64,000 nt of DNA from Legionella gratiana (GCF_001467695.1 NZ_LNYE01000022.1:1-64000); one strand, 5' to 3'; shown: positions 40,940-49,841, numbered from the stretch's first letter. Notes: generated by a model from the letters alone, not told the origin. Program-made: numbers and translations.

Positions 40940-42613
40940 ATGAAAATTCATTATATTTTTGATGTTGATGATACCTTTATGGTAAATGTTTCTGGAAATT
41001 TGATTTTCAATCAATCTATTATCGATTGGTTAAAAAAGAATGATATAAAATCCATTTCTTTATTAACTAGAATGGATGCCAAAAATTTATCAATTACTAG
41101 TCCTATTCGAGTTGAACTCATTAATTATCTGAATCAAAACGGAATTAAGGTAGAGCGTGTATATACTCCTTTAGACTTATTATTCAGATCCATTAACCCT
41201 AATTTACCTCTTGGGGGAGCTTATGAGAGTTATATGTTCCCAGTAGAGGTTGCTGTGATGAGCATCAAACAAATTGATGAAAAAATATTCAACTCTTGTG
41301 CGATTGCTCATGGAAAATACAATGAAATAGAAGCAATGAAATTTTTATTAACTCAAGGCATTCTAAATCCTAAAGAAAAGTTAATAGAAATTAATGAAGA
41401 AAAGAAAAAGAAAATTATGGGTGAAGTGGATAACTATTTTAATGAGCAGTATCAAAATGGTTATAAGCATCAAAATGGTGTTGTTGATTTTGATGTGATT
41501 CATGAATTGTTCATTCATTTTAAATTGGCCGCCCAAAAAAATCCGAATATAGAATTTCAAGAATTGTTAAATCAATATGAACAAGATTATCAAGAGAGGC
41601 AACAAGCAATACCTCAATTAGAGCCAAAACAACAATCAGCTCTTGATAACTATTTTAATGTCTTAAAGAAATACAGAAATTTAAATTATCATGCGCATTT
41701 AATAAAAAATAGAGTGCAAGCTGATGATTGTGAGTTTAGCAAAGGACAAGTTTATGAAACTCTTGTTACGGAGTCAGCGATTGGTTCTCAAGATGTTGTT
41801 TTTTTTGTTGATGATTCGAAAAGAGAGCATGCTTCTTTAATTGAAGCCCATAAAAATAATAATTTTAAACATCGACTGCTCTATTCTTTTCCTCCATTAT
41901 CCATGGAATTTAATCAAGAAACATGTGTATCAATGGATAATTTTGAAAGTATTATTACACTGCAAAAACTTAGAGTCGATCTTGGTACTCATATTAATGG
42001 CACAGATCCCCTAAGCGTGAACAAGCTTAAAAGCTGCGTTGCACTATTAAATAACTATGGAATAGAATTGCAAAATAAAGGGCAACATCAGATCGCCGCT
42101 AATTATTTTAAAGCTGCTTTTATGTTCAGCCCAGCCACAGATGATTTTGCTTTTATTCGCGAGTCAATAATTAATAATTATCTAATAAACTATGATTATC
42201 TTAACAAAAATGCCGTTCCTGATAATGCTGATGAAGATAATCTACTTATTACTTCCATTCTGAGTGATATCAACAATCAACCCAGTTTTGCGACTAAAAT
42301 AAAAGGCGTCGAATTTGAGTTGGCGTTACATCGCAAACAGCATCCCTTTTTCTATGCAGAATCACAAAGTCGGTTTCAGCTTCGTCAAGTCTTCTTTAAT
42401 AAGTTCACTTCGGTCCAAGTTGATGAAGCCTTTGAACAAAAAATTATTAACAAACTCAGAATGATTCATGAGGAACATAGTGAAGAGGCACGTATGTTTA
42501 TTAAAGAATTGGAGAATAAAATCTTGCCTCAAGCCTTTAAAACATCTTTAGAAAGTCTTTTACAAAGAGCGGATGCAAACAATCATCCAATTGACTATAC
42601 GAGCAGCGGCTGA
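40940..42613 (+). CDS. HAD-like domain protein, effector candidate
   Basis: A 557-residue protein beginning MKIHYIFDVDDTFMVN, where D8-x-D10-D11-T12 is HAD motif I. The motif IV acidic pair is SQDVVFFVDDSKREHASLI near residue 295. The HAD superfamily covers phosphatases and phosphotransferases; a substrate is not visible. A ~160-residue charged helical insertion separates the motifs, and the C-terminal ~250 residues are unrecognised, with a TPR-like NKGQHQIAANYFKAAFMFSP segment. There is no signal peptide. Context and a weak upstream PmrA-type box suggest a Dot/Icm effector. It stands alone on the plus strand. Confidence 0.65.
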   Translation: MKIHYIFDVDDTFMVNVSGNLIFNQSIIDWLKKNDIKSISLLTRMDAKNLSITSPIRVELINYLNQNGIKVERVYTPLDLLFRSINPNLPLGGAYESYMFPVEVAVMSIKQIDEKIFNSCAIAHGKYNEIEAMKFLLTQGILNPKEKLIEINEEKKKKIMGEVDNYFNEQYQNGYKHQNGVVDFDVIHELFIHFKLAAQKNPNIEFQELLNQYEQDYQERQQAIPQLEPKQQSALDNYFNVLKKYRNLNYHAHLIKNRVQADDCEFSKGQVYETLVTESAIGSQDVVFFVDDSKREHASLIEAHKNNNFKHRLLYSFPPLSMEFNQETCVSMDNFESIITLQKLRVDLGTHINGTDPLSVNKLKSCVALLNNYGIELQNKGQHQIAANYFKAAFMFSPATDDFAFIRESIINNYLINYDYLNKNAVPDNADEDNLLITSILSDINNQPSFATKIKGVEFELALHRKQHPFFYAESQSRFQLRQVFFNKFTSVQVDEAFEQKIINKLRMIHEEHSEEARMFIKELENKILPQAFKTSLESLLQRADANNHPIDYTSSG

Positions 42614-42636
42614 CATTTGTGCCTACTTCAAGCGGG

Positions 42637-42695
42637 ATAACGTGAGTTCGACATAAAAGGCATTTTCTATACCTTTTATGTCGAACTCACGTTAT
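42637..42695. repeat. Palindromic intergenic repeat, type B (best copy)
   Basis: Perfect 24-base arms (ATAACGTGAGTTCGACATAA and 4 more bases, 42637-42660, against 42672-42695) around an 11-base loop. It is followed by the same arm architecture seen at 43486, 52844 and 54049. It lies 23 bases after the HAD-like gene stop. Confidence 0.9.
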
Positions 42696-42876
42696 TGAAC
42701 AACTTTCTGACGATCGTCATCTTATGGTTTTTTGTGTAGGGTGACAAGATTTCTATACTAACCTAATTCGTTAAACTCTAGGGTTATGCAATAGATTTTT
42801 TGATAATTTCATATGAATTTCTTAAATTAAAAATATTACTCTATACTATAACATAAGTAAAAAGGAGGTATTAAAC

Positions 42877-43341
42877 ATGACATCTGGAAGACCTGGTAGC
42901 GAAACAATCGATGATACCATCATCAAAACTCTAAATACCTTATTAGAGCTTGAGATGGCAGGTGTAGTGCGTTATACCCATTACTCATTTATGATCTTTG
43001 GTTTTAATCGTATCCCTATCTGTAAATGGATGCGTGATCAAGCTCAAGAATGTTTAAATCATGCTCATTTGATAGGCGAACTAATTACCCATTTTTCCTA
43101 TCATCCTACGCTTAAAATTGGTAAATTATTAGAAACTCATGAACATAATATTAGCCATATTTTAGAAGAGTCTCTTGAACATGAAAAACAAGGTTTGAAT
43201 TTATACCATCAATTATTACATCAGGCGGAAAAAAAATCGGTGCTCATTGAAGAGTTCGCAAGAAAAATGATTCAAGAAGAAGAAATGCACCTTGGTGAAA
43301 TATATAAAATGCTTAACCCTCAAGGAGTTTTCAAAGACTAA
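42877..43341 (+). CDS. Bacterioferritin-like diiron protein
   Basis: A 154-residue four-helix bundle of the ferritin-like superfamily. Iron-ligand candidates are Glu24/Glu26 (LLELEMAGVVRYTHY), Glu58 and His61/His64 (QAQECLNHAHLIG), Glu98/Glu103 (LEESLEHEKQGL) and Glu135/His138 (QEEEMHLGEIYKML). The order matches bacterioferritin or the Dps-like Bfr relatives with E-x2-H pairs. The protein stores or oxidises iron in the cytoplasm. AAAGGAGG is 8 bases upstream of the ATG, an excellent site. The haem-binding Met of classical Bfr is not identified, so I call it bacterioferritin-like only. Confidence 0.8.
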   Translation: MTSGRPGSETIDDTIIKTLNTLLELEMAGVVRYTHYSFMIFGFNRIPICKWMRDQAQECLNHAHLIGELITHFSYHPTLKIGKLLETHEHNISHILEESLEHEKQGLNLYHQLLHQAEKKSVLIEEFARKMIQEEEMHLGEIYKMLNPQGVFKD

Positions 43342-43485
43342 GGGAGAGGGTAAATGCCCCCCTTTGAATGTTGAATGGACTACAAAAGGAACTATGCGTT
43401 TATCAAAAGGAGAAATCTTAATAGGTCAGTAATAAATGTACGTTTACATGAAATACGTGCATACCTGTTTTTTGCTAGGGACAAG
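43342..43485. other. Gene-free stretch after the bacterioferritin-like gene
   Basis: Only a 12-codon frame at about 43393 (MRLSKGEILIGQ) is open, and it has no supporting family. The stretch leads into the repeat at 43486. Together with 43542-43729 and 43916-44000 it makes a 650-base intergenic region with no gene seen. Confidence 0.35.
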
Positions 43486-43541
43486 TTCGTTTAGCCACCA
43501 TAAAAGGCATAGATATGCCTTTTATGTCAAACTCATGTTAA
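43486..43541. repeat. Palindromic intergenic repeat, type B
   Basis: CATAAAAGGCAT / ATGCCTTTTATG (43499-43526) with a 4-base loop, preceded by TTCGTTTAGCCAC and followed by TCAAACTCATGTTAA. The GTTTAGC flank reappears, inverted, in the copy at 54049. Confidence 0.85.
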
Positions 43542-43729
43542 TTGTAAGTGTAATTGATTTCGGGTTCAATACTGCTGTTTTCAAGTGTAGGAGGCTTGGA
43601 TAACAATCCATAATGAAGCATGCTTGATATTGGCCATTGTAACTGTTGTATTTAACGTTCTCATCCTCGATAATTTTATAATTAATACATATGCATCATT
43701 TTTTGACCCAATTAAAATTGAAAATATGT

Positions 43730-43915
43730 ATAAGCAGAGCTTCCTAAATATCTATAACTTTCTTCATCCTGTCTGACGCTCATCTTTAAATTTTGCTCAA
43801 TCAAAAAAATGTTTACGTAGAATGGCTATGCGCACATTTTTTTTCAATCACAAAATATAAATATGAACCCCATCCAGGCGAATAAAATTATAGATATTTC
43901 GTGAGCTCTGCTTAT
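43730..43915. repeat. 186-base inverted-repeat element (MITE-like)
   Basis: Ends ATAAGCAGAGCT (43730-43741) and AGCTCTGCTTAT (43904-43915) are perfect inverted repeats, and similarity extends inward for ~35 bases (AAATATCTATAA against TTATAGATATTT). The interior contains a long A/T-ended hairpin around 43803-43845 (AAAAAAATGT facing ACATTTTTTT). It encodes no protein. Confidence 0.7.
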
Positions 43916-44000
43916 CTGGCTGACTGTGAGATGATTAATAATTTACCTTTTGCATTACTTTATATTATAATTGCCAATTTTTTGGAATAAGAGAACTATA

Positions 44001-44885
44001 ATGCCTTCAAATCAATTGTTTTTATTATGCGAACAAATTGAAAAGCAAAATACGGATCATTTCGGTAAATTTTATATGTATGTTGCTTTGTTAAATACAG
44101 TAACGGTAAGAAATAAATCTTTTGCTGATAGTTTACCTAAGTATTCAAGGGGATTAGCATTTTGGAGAGATAATCGTTTAAACATTGGAGAAATACCTAT
44201 TGAGTTTACGAAGCAACTCGATAGGTATGCTCGTGAGTTTATTAATCCACAACCTCATTGGTCGAACACTGTTCATAATCTTGTTCTAGCTTATGTTCGT
44301 AAAGGGAAGGTTTCAGATCTCACGTATATTATTGATCAAATGCTCCATCATTTAACAGCGATACAAGGTCACCAAAGTCATAATAATAATATTTACAATC
44401 ACATTAATTTTGAAGAAAAAAAAGAAGGTTTGATTGCATTTATTCAACAAATTTCAATGCTTAATCAGCAATTACTGTCTGCAGTGGATAGTGGTTGTAA
44501 TACTGCATTATCTTTATTAGTGATTACTGCAGGAGCAGTATTGGTTTTAGCTTCCGTTTTTTCTCTTATTCCTACAGTTATTGGTTTGGGTCTTGTATTG
44601 GGAGGATCATATGCTGCATATCATTTTTTGACTCAAGCACAGGAACAAACGGAGTTGTTGGAAGAACAAATGAAACAAGTAGCACAAAAAATGCAGCAAC
44701 TACCCAGAGATGAGAGCCTATTTGGTGATGAAAATTACAATGCTTTTTATGCTGCAGTAATTAAACCATTACCTTATGCAGCATTGACAGCAGCCGAGCA
44801 ATTAATGTTTGATGACTCTCAAAAGGACGAATTAACTGGGCAACGCGAGGCTTTAGATCAGGTGTGTGCCATTTTATCGTATTGA
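44001..44885 (+). CDS. Hypothetical membrane-associated protein, effector candidate
   Basis: A 294-residue protein of no recognised family. Residues about 1-165 are helical and soluble; two closely spaced hydrophobic segments (LSLLVITAGAVLVLASVF and TVIGLGLVLGGSYAAYHFL) follow near 175-220; a coiled-coil-like stretch (QEQTELLEEQMKQVAQKM) comes next, and the C-terminus is acidic. There is no signal peptide. This soluble head plus hairpin membrane anchor is common among Legionella effectors that insert in host membranes. The start at 44001 (MPSNQ) has AAGAGA upstream; the in-frame extension to 43971 overlaps the -10-like TATAAT at 43966. Confidence 0.65.
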   Translation: MPSNQLFLLCEQIEKQNTDHFGKFYMYVALLNTVTVRNKSFADSLPKYSRGLAFWRDNRLNIGEIPIEFTKQLDRYAREFINPQPHWSNTVHNLVLAYVRKGKVSDLTYIIDQMLHHLTAIQGHQSHNNNIYNHINFEEKKEGLIAFIQQISMLNQQLLSAVDSGCNTALSLLVITAGAVLVLASVFSLIPTVIGLGLVLGGSYAAYHFLTQAQEQTELLEEQMKQVAQKMQQLPRDESLFGDENYNAFYAAVIKPLPYAALTAAEQLMFDDSQKDELTGQREALDQVCAILSY

Positions 44886-44902
44886 TCCATGATGAATTTG
44901 GG

Positions 44903-44933
44903 TTATCTTAACTCTATCATAGAGTTAAGATAA
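44903..44933. terminator. Bidirectional terminator hairpin
   Basis: TTATCTTAACTCTAT / ATAGAGTTAAGATAA, a perfect 15-base stem with a 1-base centre, between convergent genes ending at 44885 and 44925. The minus-strand gene's stop codon lies inside the stem. Confidence 0.75.
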
Positions 44934-45650
44934 CTGAGGTATATGTTGAGACTCTTCTTTTTGAGTATTCGCGATTTTTTTACTTTCGAAAAAAGTATCA
45001 CGCAAAAAATTGTAGCCCGACTTTGTAATCTTACTTCCTAATAAACTGGCACCTACAGCAGTACCTACGCTAATCGAAGCTTCAATGAGACTCATTGGGG
45101 TTGTTAATAAATTAATACCGAGTGTAACTCCTGTAGTTATATGATTCGAGGTTTCTTTACTGAAACCACCATAGGTATTGAGTAGATATCCAGCTATAGG
45201 AGTTGCAATTGCTTGAGCAGGGGAGGTACCTATTGCGATAAGCAAAAGCGCTCGAATAGCTTGATTAATCCAATAGATGTAATCAGGGCGATAATGAAGA
45301 TTCTGCAAATAGTCAGTTACTCCTTCGTTGACTAATGTGATCAATACGGAGAGTAAAAGGCCTTGTTGTGCTGCATCGGTAATTAATTGGATAAGCTCAG
45401 GAGAAAATAATTCGGATAGTTTGATGGCGTTCACAACGTCACTGATGGACGTAGTATTATTAAACTCGGTATGATGGAATGTTTGGGGCGGTATTAAACT
45501 GGTACTGGAAAATGTTTGAGGACTATTCATGAAACATTGGTCTGGAGTACAGTAGGGTCCAGATGCTCTTGAATTAGTCGAGCTATTGAAAATCCCATAA
45601 AACCATCTATCCTCTGATTTTTCCTTTTCTTCTTGTTTTTCAGTATCCAT
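44925..45650 (-). CDS. Hypothetical protein with hydrophobic C-terminal half
   Basis: A 241-residue protein I do not recognise. The first ~65 residues are Ser/Thr/Pro/Gln-rich and charged. Residues about 85-215 contain four hydrophobic stretches (LLLSVLITLVNEGV, AIRALLLIAIGTSPAQAIA, TTGVTLGINLLTTPM, ISVGTAVGASLLGS). The C-terminus is charged (ESKKIANTQKEESQHIPQLS). No signal peptide is present. AAGGAG lies 5 bases before the ATG. It is probably a membrane-interacting protein; an effector role is suggested only by location. Confidence 0.6.
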   Translation of the reverse strand: MDTEKQEEKEKSEDRWFYGIFNSSTNSRASGPYCTPDQCFMNSPQTFSSTSLIPPQTFHHTEFNNTTSISDVVNAIKLSELFSPELIQLITDAAQQGLLLSVLITLVNEGVTDYLQNLHYRPDYIYWINQAIRALLLIAIGTSPAQAIATPIAGYLLNTYGGFSKETSNHITTGVTLGINLLTTPMSLIEASISVGTAVGASLLGSKITKSGYNFLRDTFFESKKIANTQKEESQHIPQLS

Positions 45651-45711
45651 TTATAGCTCCTTAAAAATTGTACCTAATAAATGTACTATAAGCGTAGGTG
45701 ATGTAAGAGGT

Positions 45712-45948
45712 TTATTTACTTGATTTTCCAACAACATAGCCGAGTAATGCAGAGATTATTGCAGTAATCACTATTGTGGCCCATTTCCTTTCATCATCAA
45801 GACTTTTAACATCAAAAAGTACGGAAACACAATAACCAAAAACACCTAAAATCATAATTAAAACGATAAAGAAAAGCAGGCACTCTTTTATTCGTCTGAT
45901 TTTGGCATCTTTCGGATGTTCTGAGTTCTTTTTTTGCTCCATGTCCAT
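45712..45948 (-). CDS. Small two-helix membrane protein, hypothetical
   Basis: A 78-residue protein with a charged N-terminus (MDMEQKKNSEHPKDAKIRRI), a first membrane helix (CLLFFIVLIMILGVFGYCVS) and a second (ATIVITAIISALLGYVVGKS). No family is recognised. AAGG precedes the ATG at 45948. Its head-to-head neighbour on the plus strand begins at 46099. Confidence 0.55.
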   Translation of the reverse strand: MDMEQKKNSEHPKDAKIRRIKECLLFFIVLIMILGVFGYCVSVLFDVKSLDDERKWATIVITAIISALLGYVVGKSSK

Positions 45949-46098
45949 AGCTAAACCTTATTGGTAAGTCCAAGATAATAATACACCTCTCGAGCATCAT
46001 AACAAATACCATAAAATATAAAGATGATTTATGTGTCTTCATGTATTTTATTGTTCGAATTAGGTATGATTAGCCCACCAGAAAACCATGAGACAATT

Positions 46099-46320
46099 AT
46101 GAAAAAAATAGTTCTTCTTCTTTTTATTGTGTTACTTCCGTTAAATGTTTTTGCTAGTGATGAAGTAAATCCTAATTCTTCTTTCAATAATGATTGTGAA
46201 AACTTAAAAGATCCTGACGAAAGAAAAGATTGTTTAAATATTGAAAAAAGAAATGAAGCAGAACAAAATTTTAGAAATTTTGAACAGGATAACCAAACTC
46301 CCTATCAACAAGATTTTTGA
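46099..46320 (+). CDS. Small exported protein, hypothetical
   Basis: A 73-residue protein with a typical Sec signal peptide (MKKIVLLLFIVLLPLNVFA, cleavage after Ala19). The mature 54-residue part is charged and contains two cysteines (NDCENLKDPDERKDCLNIEK) that could form a disulphide. I chose ATG 46099 because the signal peptide starts there; the upstream in-frame extension to 46024 would bury it. The function is unknown. Confidence 0.6.
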   Translation: MKKIVLLLFIVLLPLNVFASDEVNPNSSFNNDCENLKDPDERKDCLNIEKRNEAEQNFRNFEQDNQTPYQQDF

Positions 46321-46406
46321 GAAACGCAAATAATTTATTGCAAATTACGCAATTGAAATTGTTGTTGTCATTTTATTTCAAATCTTGAAAACATAAGGGA
46401 TTGATT

Positions 46407-46529
46407 ATTGAAAATGAGGGAAATTAACTAAAATTAATCTCATTTTCAAATCCAATATATTTCTCTAAAAAAAAATTTACCGAGAAAATGATCTGTTTTT
46501 GAACTATATATACATATAGAGATCATTTT
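46407..46529 (+). promoter_or_regulatory. Two hairpins upstream of the lipoprotein gene
   Basis: TTGAAAATGAG / CTCATTTTCAA (46408-46418, 46439-46449), then AAAATGATCT / AGATCATTTT (46485-46494, 46520-46529) with a self-complementary TATATATACATATA loop. The second ends 9 bases before the ribosome-binding site AAGGAGG. They could be a terminator and a leader structure, respectively. Confidence 0.45.
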
Positions 46530-46549
46530 TGAAGTCAAGGAGGAGTATA

Positions 46550-46885
46550 ATGAAAAAGCAGATCGTTACATCTTCAGCTTTATTGATGTCCTTAAGTCTG
46601 ATAGGTTGTAACACAATGAATGATGTGAGCCAATATAGTAATTCAACTGTAGGCGCCGGTGTAAAATATGGTGCTACGGCTGTGGGTACTGGTGTAGGTT
46701 ATATAGCGGATACTGGTGCTTTTATAGGCAACGGTGTTGGGAAAGTAGTAGGGACTGGAGTTGGATTTCTATCGGGTCAACCTGCTAATTACCGCAATGT
46801 TAGTACCTATCAAAATAATAAAATTATTTATCACAACGGACACCGTTATATGTTGAAAGGTGGTCGTTATGTTCTTGTTCGTTAA
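46550..46885 (+). CDS. Small glycine-rich lipoprotein
   Basis: A 111-residue lipoprotein. The signal peptide MKKQIVTSSALLMSLSLIGC ends in a lipobox with the lipidated Cys20. The mature part repeats a V-G-T/N-G-V-G pattern (VGTGVGYIAD, IGNGVGKVVGTGVGFL), followed by a C-terminal YQNNKIIYHNGHRYMLKGGR. Such Gly-rich two-faced repeats can pack in or on membranes. AAGGAGGAG is a strong ribosome-binding site, which sets the start. Function unknown; a cell-envelope role is likely. Confidence 0.75.
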   Translation: MKKQIVTSSALLMSLSLIGCNTMNDVSQYSNSTVGAGVKYGATAVGTGVGYIADTGAFIGNGVGKVVGTGVGFLSGQPANYRNVSTYQNNKIIYHNGHRYMLKGGRYVLVR

Positions 46886-46895
46886 ACATTCTTTT

Positions 46896-46931
46896 GGGCT
46901 CTTCTCAGAGAAATTCAAGAAGAGCCTTTTC
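46896..46931 (+). terminator. Rho-independent terminator
   Basis: GGCTCTTCT / AGAAGAGCC (9-base stem, 12-base loop), followed by TTTTCT, 11 bases after the lipoprotein stop. Confidence 0.85.
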
Positions 46932-46948
46932 TAGGACTTATACCTCAT

Positions 46949-47917
46949 TCATTTTGAGGTTCTCCACTCAAACGCTTCAAGTCCATCGACTATGTTGTTA
47001 GTGGGGGTAAAGACTTCATGAGATTCAATAGGCTTAACAAGATCTTTAGCTACGAGAACAGTGTCAGGTGGCGCATGTTTTTGCATGTGTCCTGCAATGT
47101 CAATGACTCTATCGCTAAACTCTTCCAATGGTGTTGATAAATCATAATACACAAAACCAGTATTGATTCCACAACGAACATGAAAATCTTGTTTCATCAT
47201 TTTAGTTGATTTATTAAAATCAGGCAGACTTGATAAAATGTCTTTCGCAGCATCGAATGCTTGTTCTGTTGTATTAAAACAACTCATGACACCATCAGGT
47301 GTCCAGGCGGCTTTAATATAGCCATGTTCCTTAAACTTACATAAAATGAAATCGTGATATTGATTAAAATCATTCTCAACTATCACTGGATCTTCGCCGA
47401 GCTTCATGTTAGTAGAATCTACCACGTCGATTGCTAAAAACGAGAGATTTCTTCCTGTCTTTTCGAGTTCTTGCTTCAGTTGGATAAACTCTTTCAATAA
47501 CGTTTGTCTGTTTTTTTCTTTGAGTTTTCCGGGTTTGGCAATGGTTTCTTCCATCTTTTTCACTAAAGTTTGTTGTTCTTTTGTTATGGCTCGAGTTTTA
47601 AATTCTTTTAAATTAAGCCTCATTTTAACTTTTTGTAGAGAGAGAATGTAATTAGAAAGAAAGGATGAAATAATTAATAAGCCCATTATTGGAATCAATC
47701 TGGAAAGATCCCAACCCGCTATTTGTGTCGGAATATGGCGTTTTATAGTTGCATTAACTACTTTGTCTGTTTGAAGTATGGGTTTTAAATAAGGATATGA
47801 GGATAAGTTACTGATATAAGGGGCAACAATTCCCAAAAATATCGTGAGTATTAAGCACCAAACTAGGAGCCTGAGTCCCCTTAAAATAAAAAGTCCAAAG
47901 AGATAAACTGCTTTCAT
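46949..47917 (-). CDS. Membrane-bound class III nucleotide cyclase
   Basis: A 322-residue protein. Two membrane helices (about 8-32 and 73-93) bracket a short periplasmic loop; a coiled-coil (110-155) follows, then a class III cyclase domain. Metal-binding Asp164 (FLAIDVVDSTN) and Asp208 (TPDGVMSCF) are present, as is Arg248 (HVRCGINTGFV). Both metals are kept, so it is probably active. Whether it makes cAMP or cGMP is unclear, since the usual base-selecting residues are not identifiable by eye. It is divergent from the CE-clan protease gene with a ~200-base gap. Confidence 0.82.
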   Translation of the reverse strand: MKAVYLFGLFILRGLRLLVWCLILTIFLGIVAPYISNLSSYPYLKPILQTDKVVNATIKRHIPTQIAGWDLSRLIPIMGLLIISSFLSNYILSLQKVKMRLNLKEFKTRAITKEQQTLVKKMEETIAKPGKLKEKNRQTLLKEFIQLKQELEKTGRNLSFLAIDVVDSTNMKLGEDPVIVENDFNQYHDFILCKFKEHGYIKAAWTPDGVMSCFNTTEQAFDAAKDILSSLPDFNKSTKMMKQDFHVRCGINTGFVYYDLSTPLEEFSDRVIDIAGHMQKHAPPDTVLVAKDLVKPIESHEVFTPTNNIVDGLEAFEWRTSK

Positions 47918-48113
47918 TTTTAAGCCAACTTATCTTTAATTTGATATAATTATAGTTGATTTTTTTCAAAGTATTTTATTTTTTCATTAATTTCTCTTGA
48001 TGATTGGGATTTAATTGATTCAATATTTTTAAGTATTTATTATAATCTTTATGGAAATAAATAATACAATAGGGTAAAATTTAAATTAGTTTAATTTTTA
48101 GAATGCTTAAATA

Positions 48114-49751
48114 ATGCCTAATACAGATACTCGTCGTGTAAGAGAAGATTATTGGTATACTTCCGCCCAAATTATAGATGTTGGCAATGCTTGGCAATTA
48201 GGAAGCCCAGAACGGCTTTTTTTATATTCCTCTAGAGAATATCCAGACCGTACTGCTTTTGAAGCCTGCCATGTTCCTCAATGGGATGACTTGCCCAAAA
48301 AAATACTTTTGCCTTTAAATCTAGGTGGCAATCATTGGACTGCGATTGCTATTGATGTAAGCCAGGGAGCGAATCATCGAGTAAATGTTACTATTTGGTA
48401 TACTGATTCATTGAATGCTAATGTGAATTTTGCAAACCATGCTCCTCTAGTTCGACAAGAAATTGCACGAGTCGAAGGTATTTTTCGCCAAAGATATGGG
48501 TCAGATCAATTGACGATGAGATCAGCAATTTATCCTTATACCTGGACACAACCAGATGGTTCTTCCTGTGGCCCTTACTCACTTGCTAATGGTGTTCGAT
48601 GTCTCGATAATCGTAGGCAAGAAGCTAACCCGGGAAGAAAAGCAGTTCGAGAGCAACAACTTGACATGATGACTCAAGGCACAGCAATAAACAGTTGCTC
48701 TACATGTAATGCAGTTGATGAGATACTGTTGGATTGGATTATTGATCGTGCTCAAAATGGTGAACCTTTGCAGGTAATAACAGAGGATGACGTCCTTGAT
48801 ATTTGTGCTTATTATGCATATAAACATAATCGAGAACTTAATGAAATAATTCAGATATTTCATAATGAATACTGTTCTGGAACTATAAACCCGTCATTTC
48901 GTCCCAATCAAGTAAATGTGCGTGTAAGAGAAATTATTGGTGAACTTGGAATTCAATCCACCCATTATACGGAGGTTCCCACTCAAAAACATCCGATTTA
49001 TACAGGGTATGAAGACGATTATTCAGAGTTAAGTATTGAAGAGTTGATTGAGATATATCAATTAAATGAACCGGTGCAACAAGTTGCTGCTTTAATTGCT
49101 CAAGAAAATGTTTCTCAAAAAATAGATAGTTTACGCAAAATCTTATCTGAAAGCATAGAAGATGAGGTGTATGCATTGGAATTAATGCAACAAATTACAC
49201 TGCAAATGTATCGAGGCCATCAAGCAGAAGCTGAAAACTTAATGAAGGATGTTTTAGGCAATGAACAACATAGGCACCATCTAGATGCGTGTTTTAGAGT
49301 GATTTCTGATGTTATTGGGATGAGGAAATTTTCTCAAGATAATGATGAGAAATTTATATATCTAGCGAGTGCCTATAAATCTTTAGCTGATGCAATGAGC
49401 CAGGTTAAAACAGTCGATCTTAAAACACCCAAAAATGTTTTAGATGCTCATGTTTCCTTATTACAAGGAGCAATTGATAGAAATAATGCATCTTTACTAA
49501 GACAAGTTTGCTTTGCTATTAAAGATTTTAGTTCAGCATTTCTTGAATTTATCACAGGCGGAATTTGGCAATCTGATATTAAGCGTATCACGGTCATTAG
49601 CGAACGCTTGAAAACGAAACAGGGAAATATAAGTATAGAACAACTTCAGCAAGAACGACATGCAATTGAAACAATTTTAAATGCAAAAGCAAGTTTAGAA
49701 AGAGAGTTAGGTAATGATCTAACGTTTCAAAATCCGAAGTTAACTGATTAA
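48114..49751 (+). CDS. CE-clan cysteine protease (Ulp1/SENP-like), effector candidate
   Basis: A 545-residue protein. The N-terminal ~170 residues carry a complete clan CE catalytic set in the right order: LNLGGNHWTAIAIDV (His74), TIWYTDSLNAN (Asp98), then WTQPDGSSCGPYSLANGV (Gln146 and Cys152). This clan includes Ulp1, SENP, ChlaDub and the SidE-family DUB domain, which cleave ubiquitin or ubiquitin-like modifiers; some members are acetyltransferases instead (YopJ). The rest (about 200-545) is helical with no known domain and may bind a partner or membrane. No signal peptide. Next to it lies an OTU-like gene. Dot/Icm translocation is inferred from context only. Confidence 0.8.
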   Translation: MPNTDTRRVREDYWYTSAQIIDVGNAWQLGSPERLFLYSSREYPDRTAFEACHVPQWDDLPKKILLPLNLGGNHWTAIAIDVSQGANHRVNVTIWYTDSLNANVNFANHAPLVRQEIARVEGIFRQRYGSDQLTMRSAIYPYTWTQPDGSSCGPYSLANGVRCLDNRRQEANPGRKAVREQQLDMMTQGTAINSCSTCNAVDEILLDWIIDRAQNGEPLQVITEDDVLDICAYYAYKHNRELNEIIQIFHNEYCSGTINPSFRPNQVNVRVREIIGELGIQSTHYTEVPTQKHPIYTGYEDDYSELSIEELIEIYQLNEPVQQVAALIAQENVSQKIDSLRKILSESIEDEVYALELMQQITLQMYRGHQAEAENLMKDVLGNEQHRHHLDACFRVISDVIGMRKFSQDNDEKFIYLASAYKSLADAMSQVKTVDLKTPKNVLDAHVSLLQGAIDRNNASLLRQVCFAIKDFSSAFLEFITGGIWQSDIKRITVISERLKTKQGNISIEQLQQERHAIETILNAKASLERELGNDLTFQNPKLTD

Positions 49752-49841
49752 TAGCAGTGAGATGTTCAGGAAGATAAATAGAGTTTATTAACATCAAAAT
49801 TATTATTAAAAATCAGCTCAATTAGATTAAATTTTTTGAGT

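Noticed and set aside
43393..43431. A 12-codon frame MRLSKGEILIGQ after the bacterioferritin-like gene
   Set aside because: Too short, with no conservation evidence and no suitable ribosome-binding site.
46420..46440. TTAAC and TTAAT before the lipoprotein gene as a PmrA box
   Set aside because: The period is 10 bases and the pair is the loop of a hairpin; the gene is not effector-like.
48078..48104. Possible PmrA box (TTTAAATTAGTTTAATTT) before the CE-clan protease gene
   Set aside because: The half-sites are 10 bases apart instead of 11 and no -10 follows at the spacing seen at the other boxes, so it was not called.
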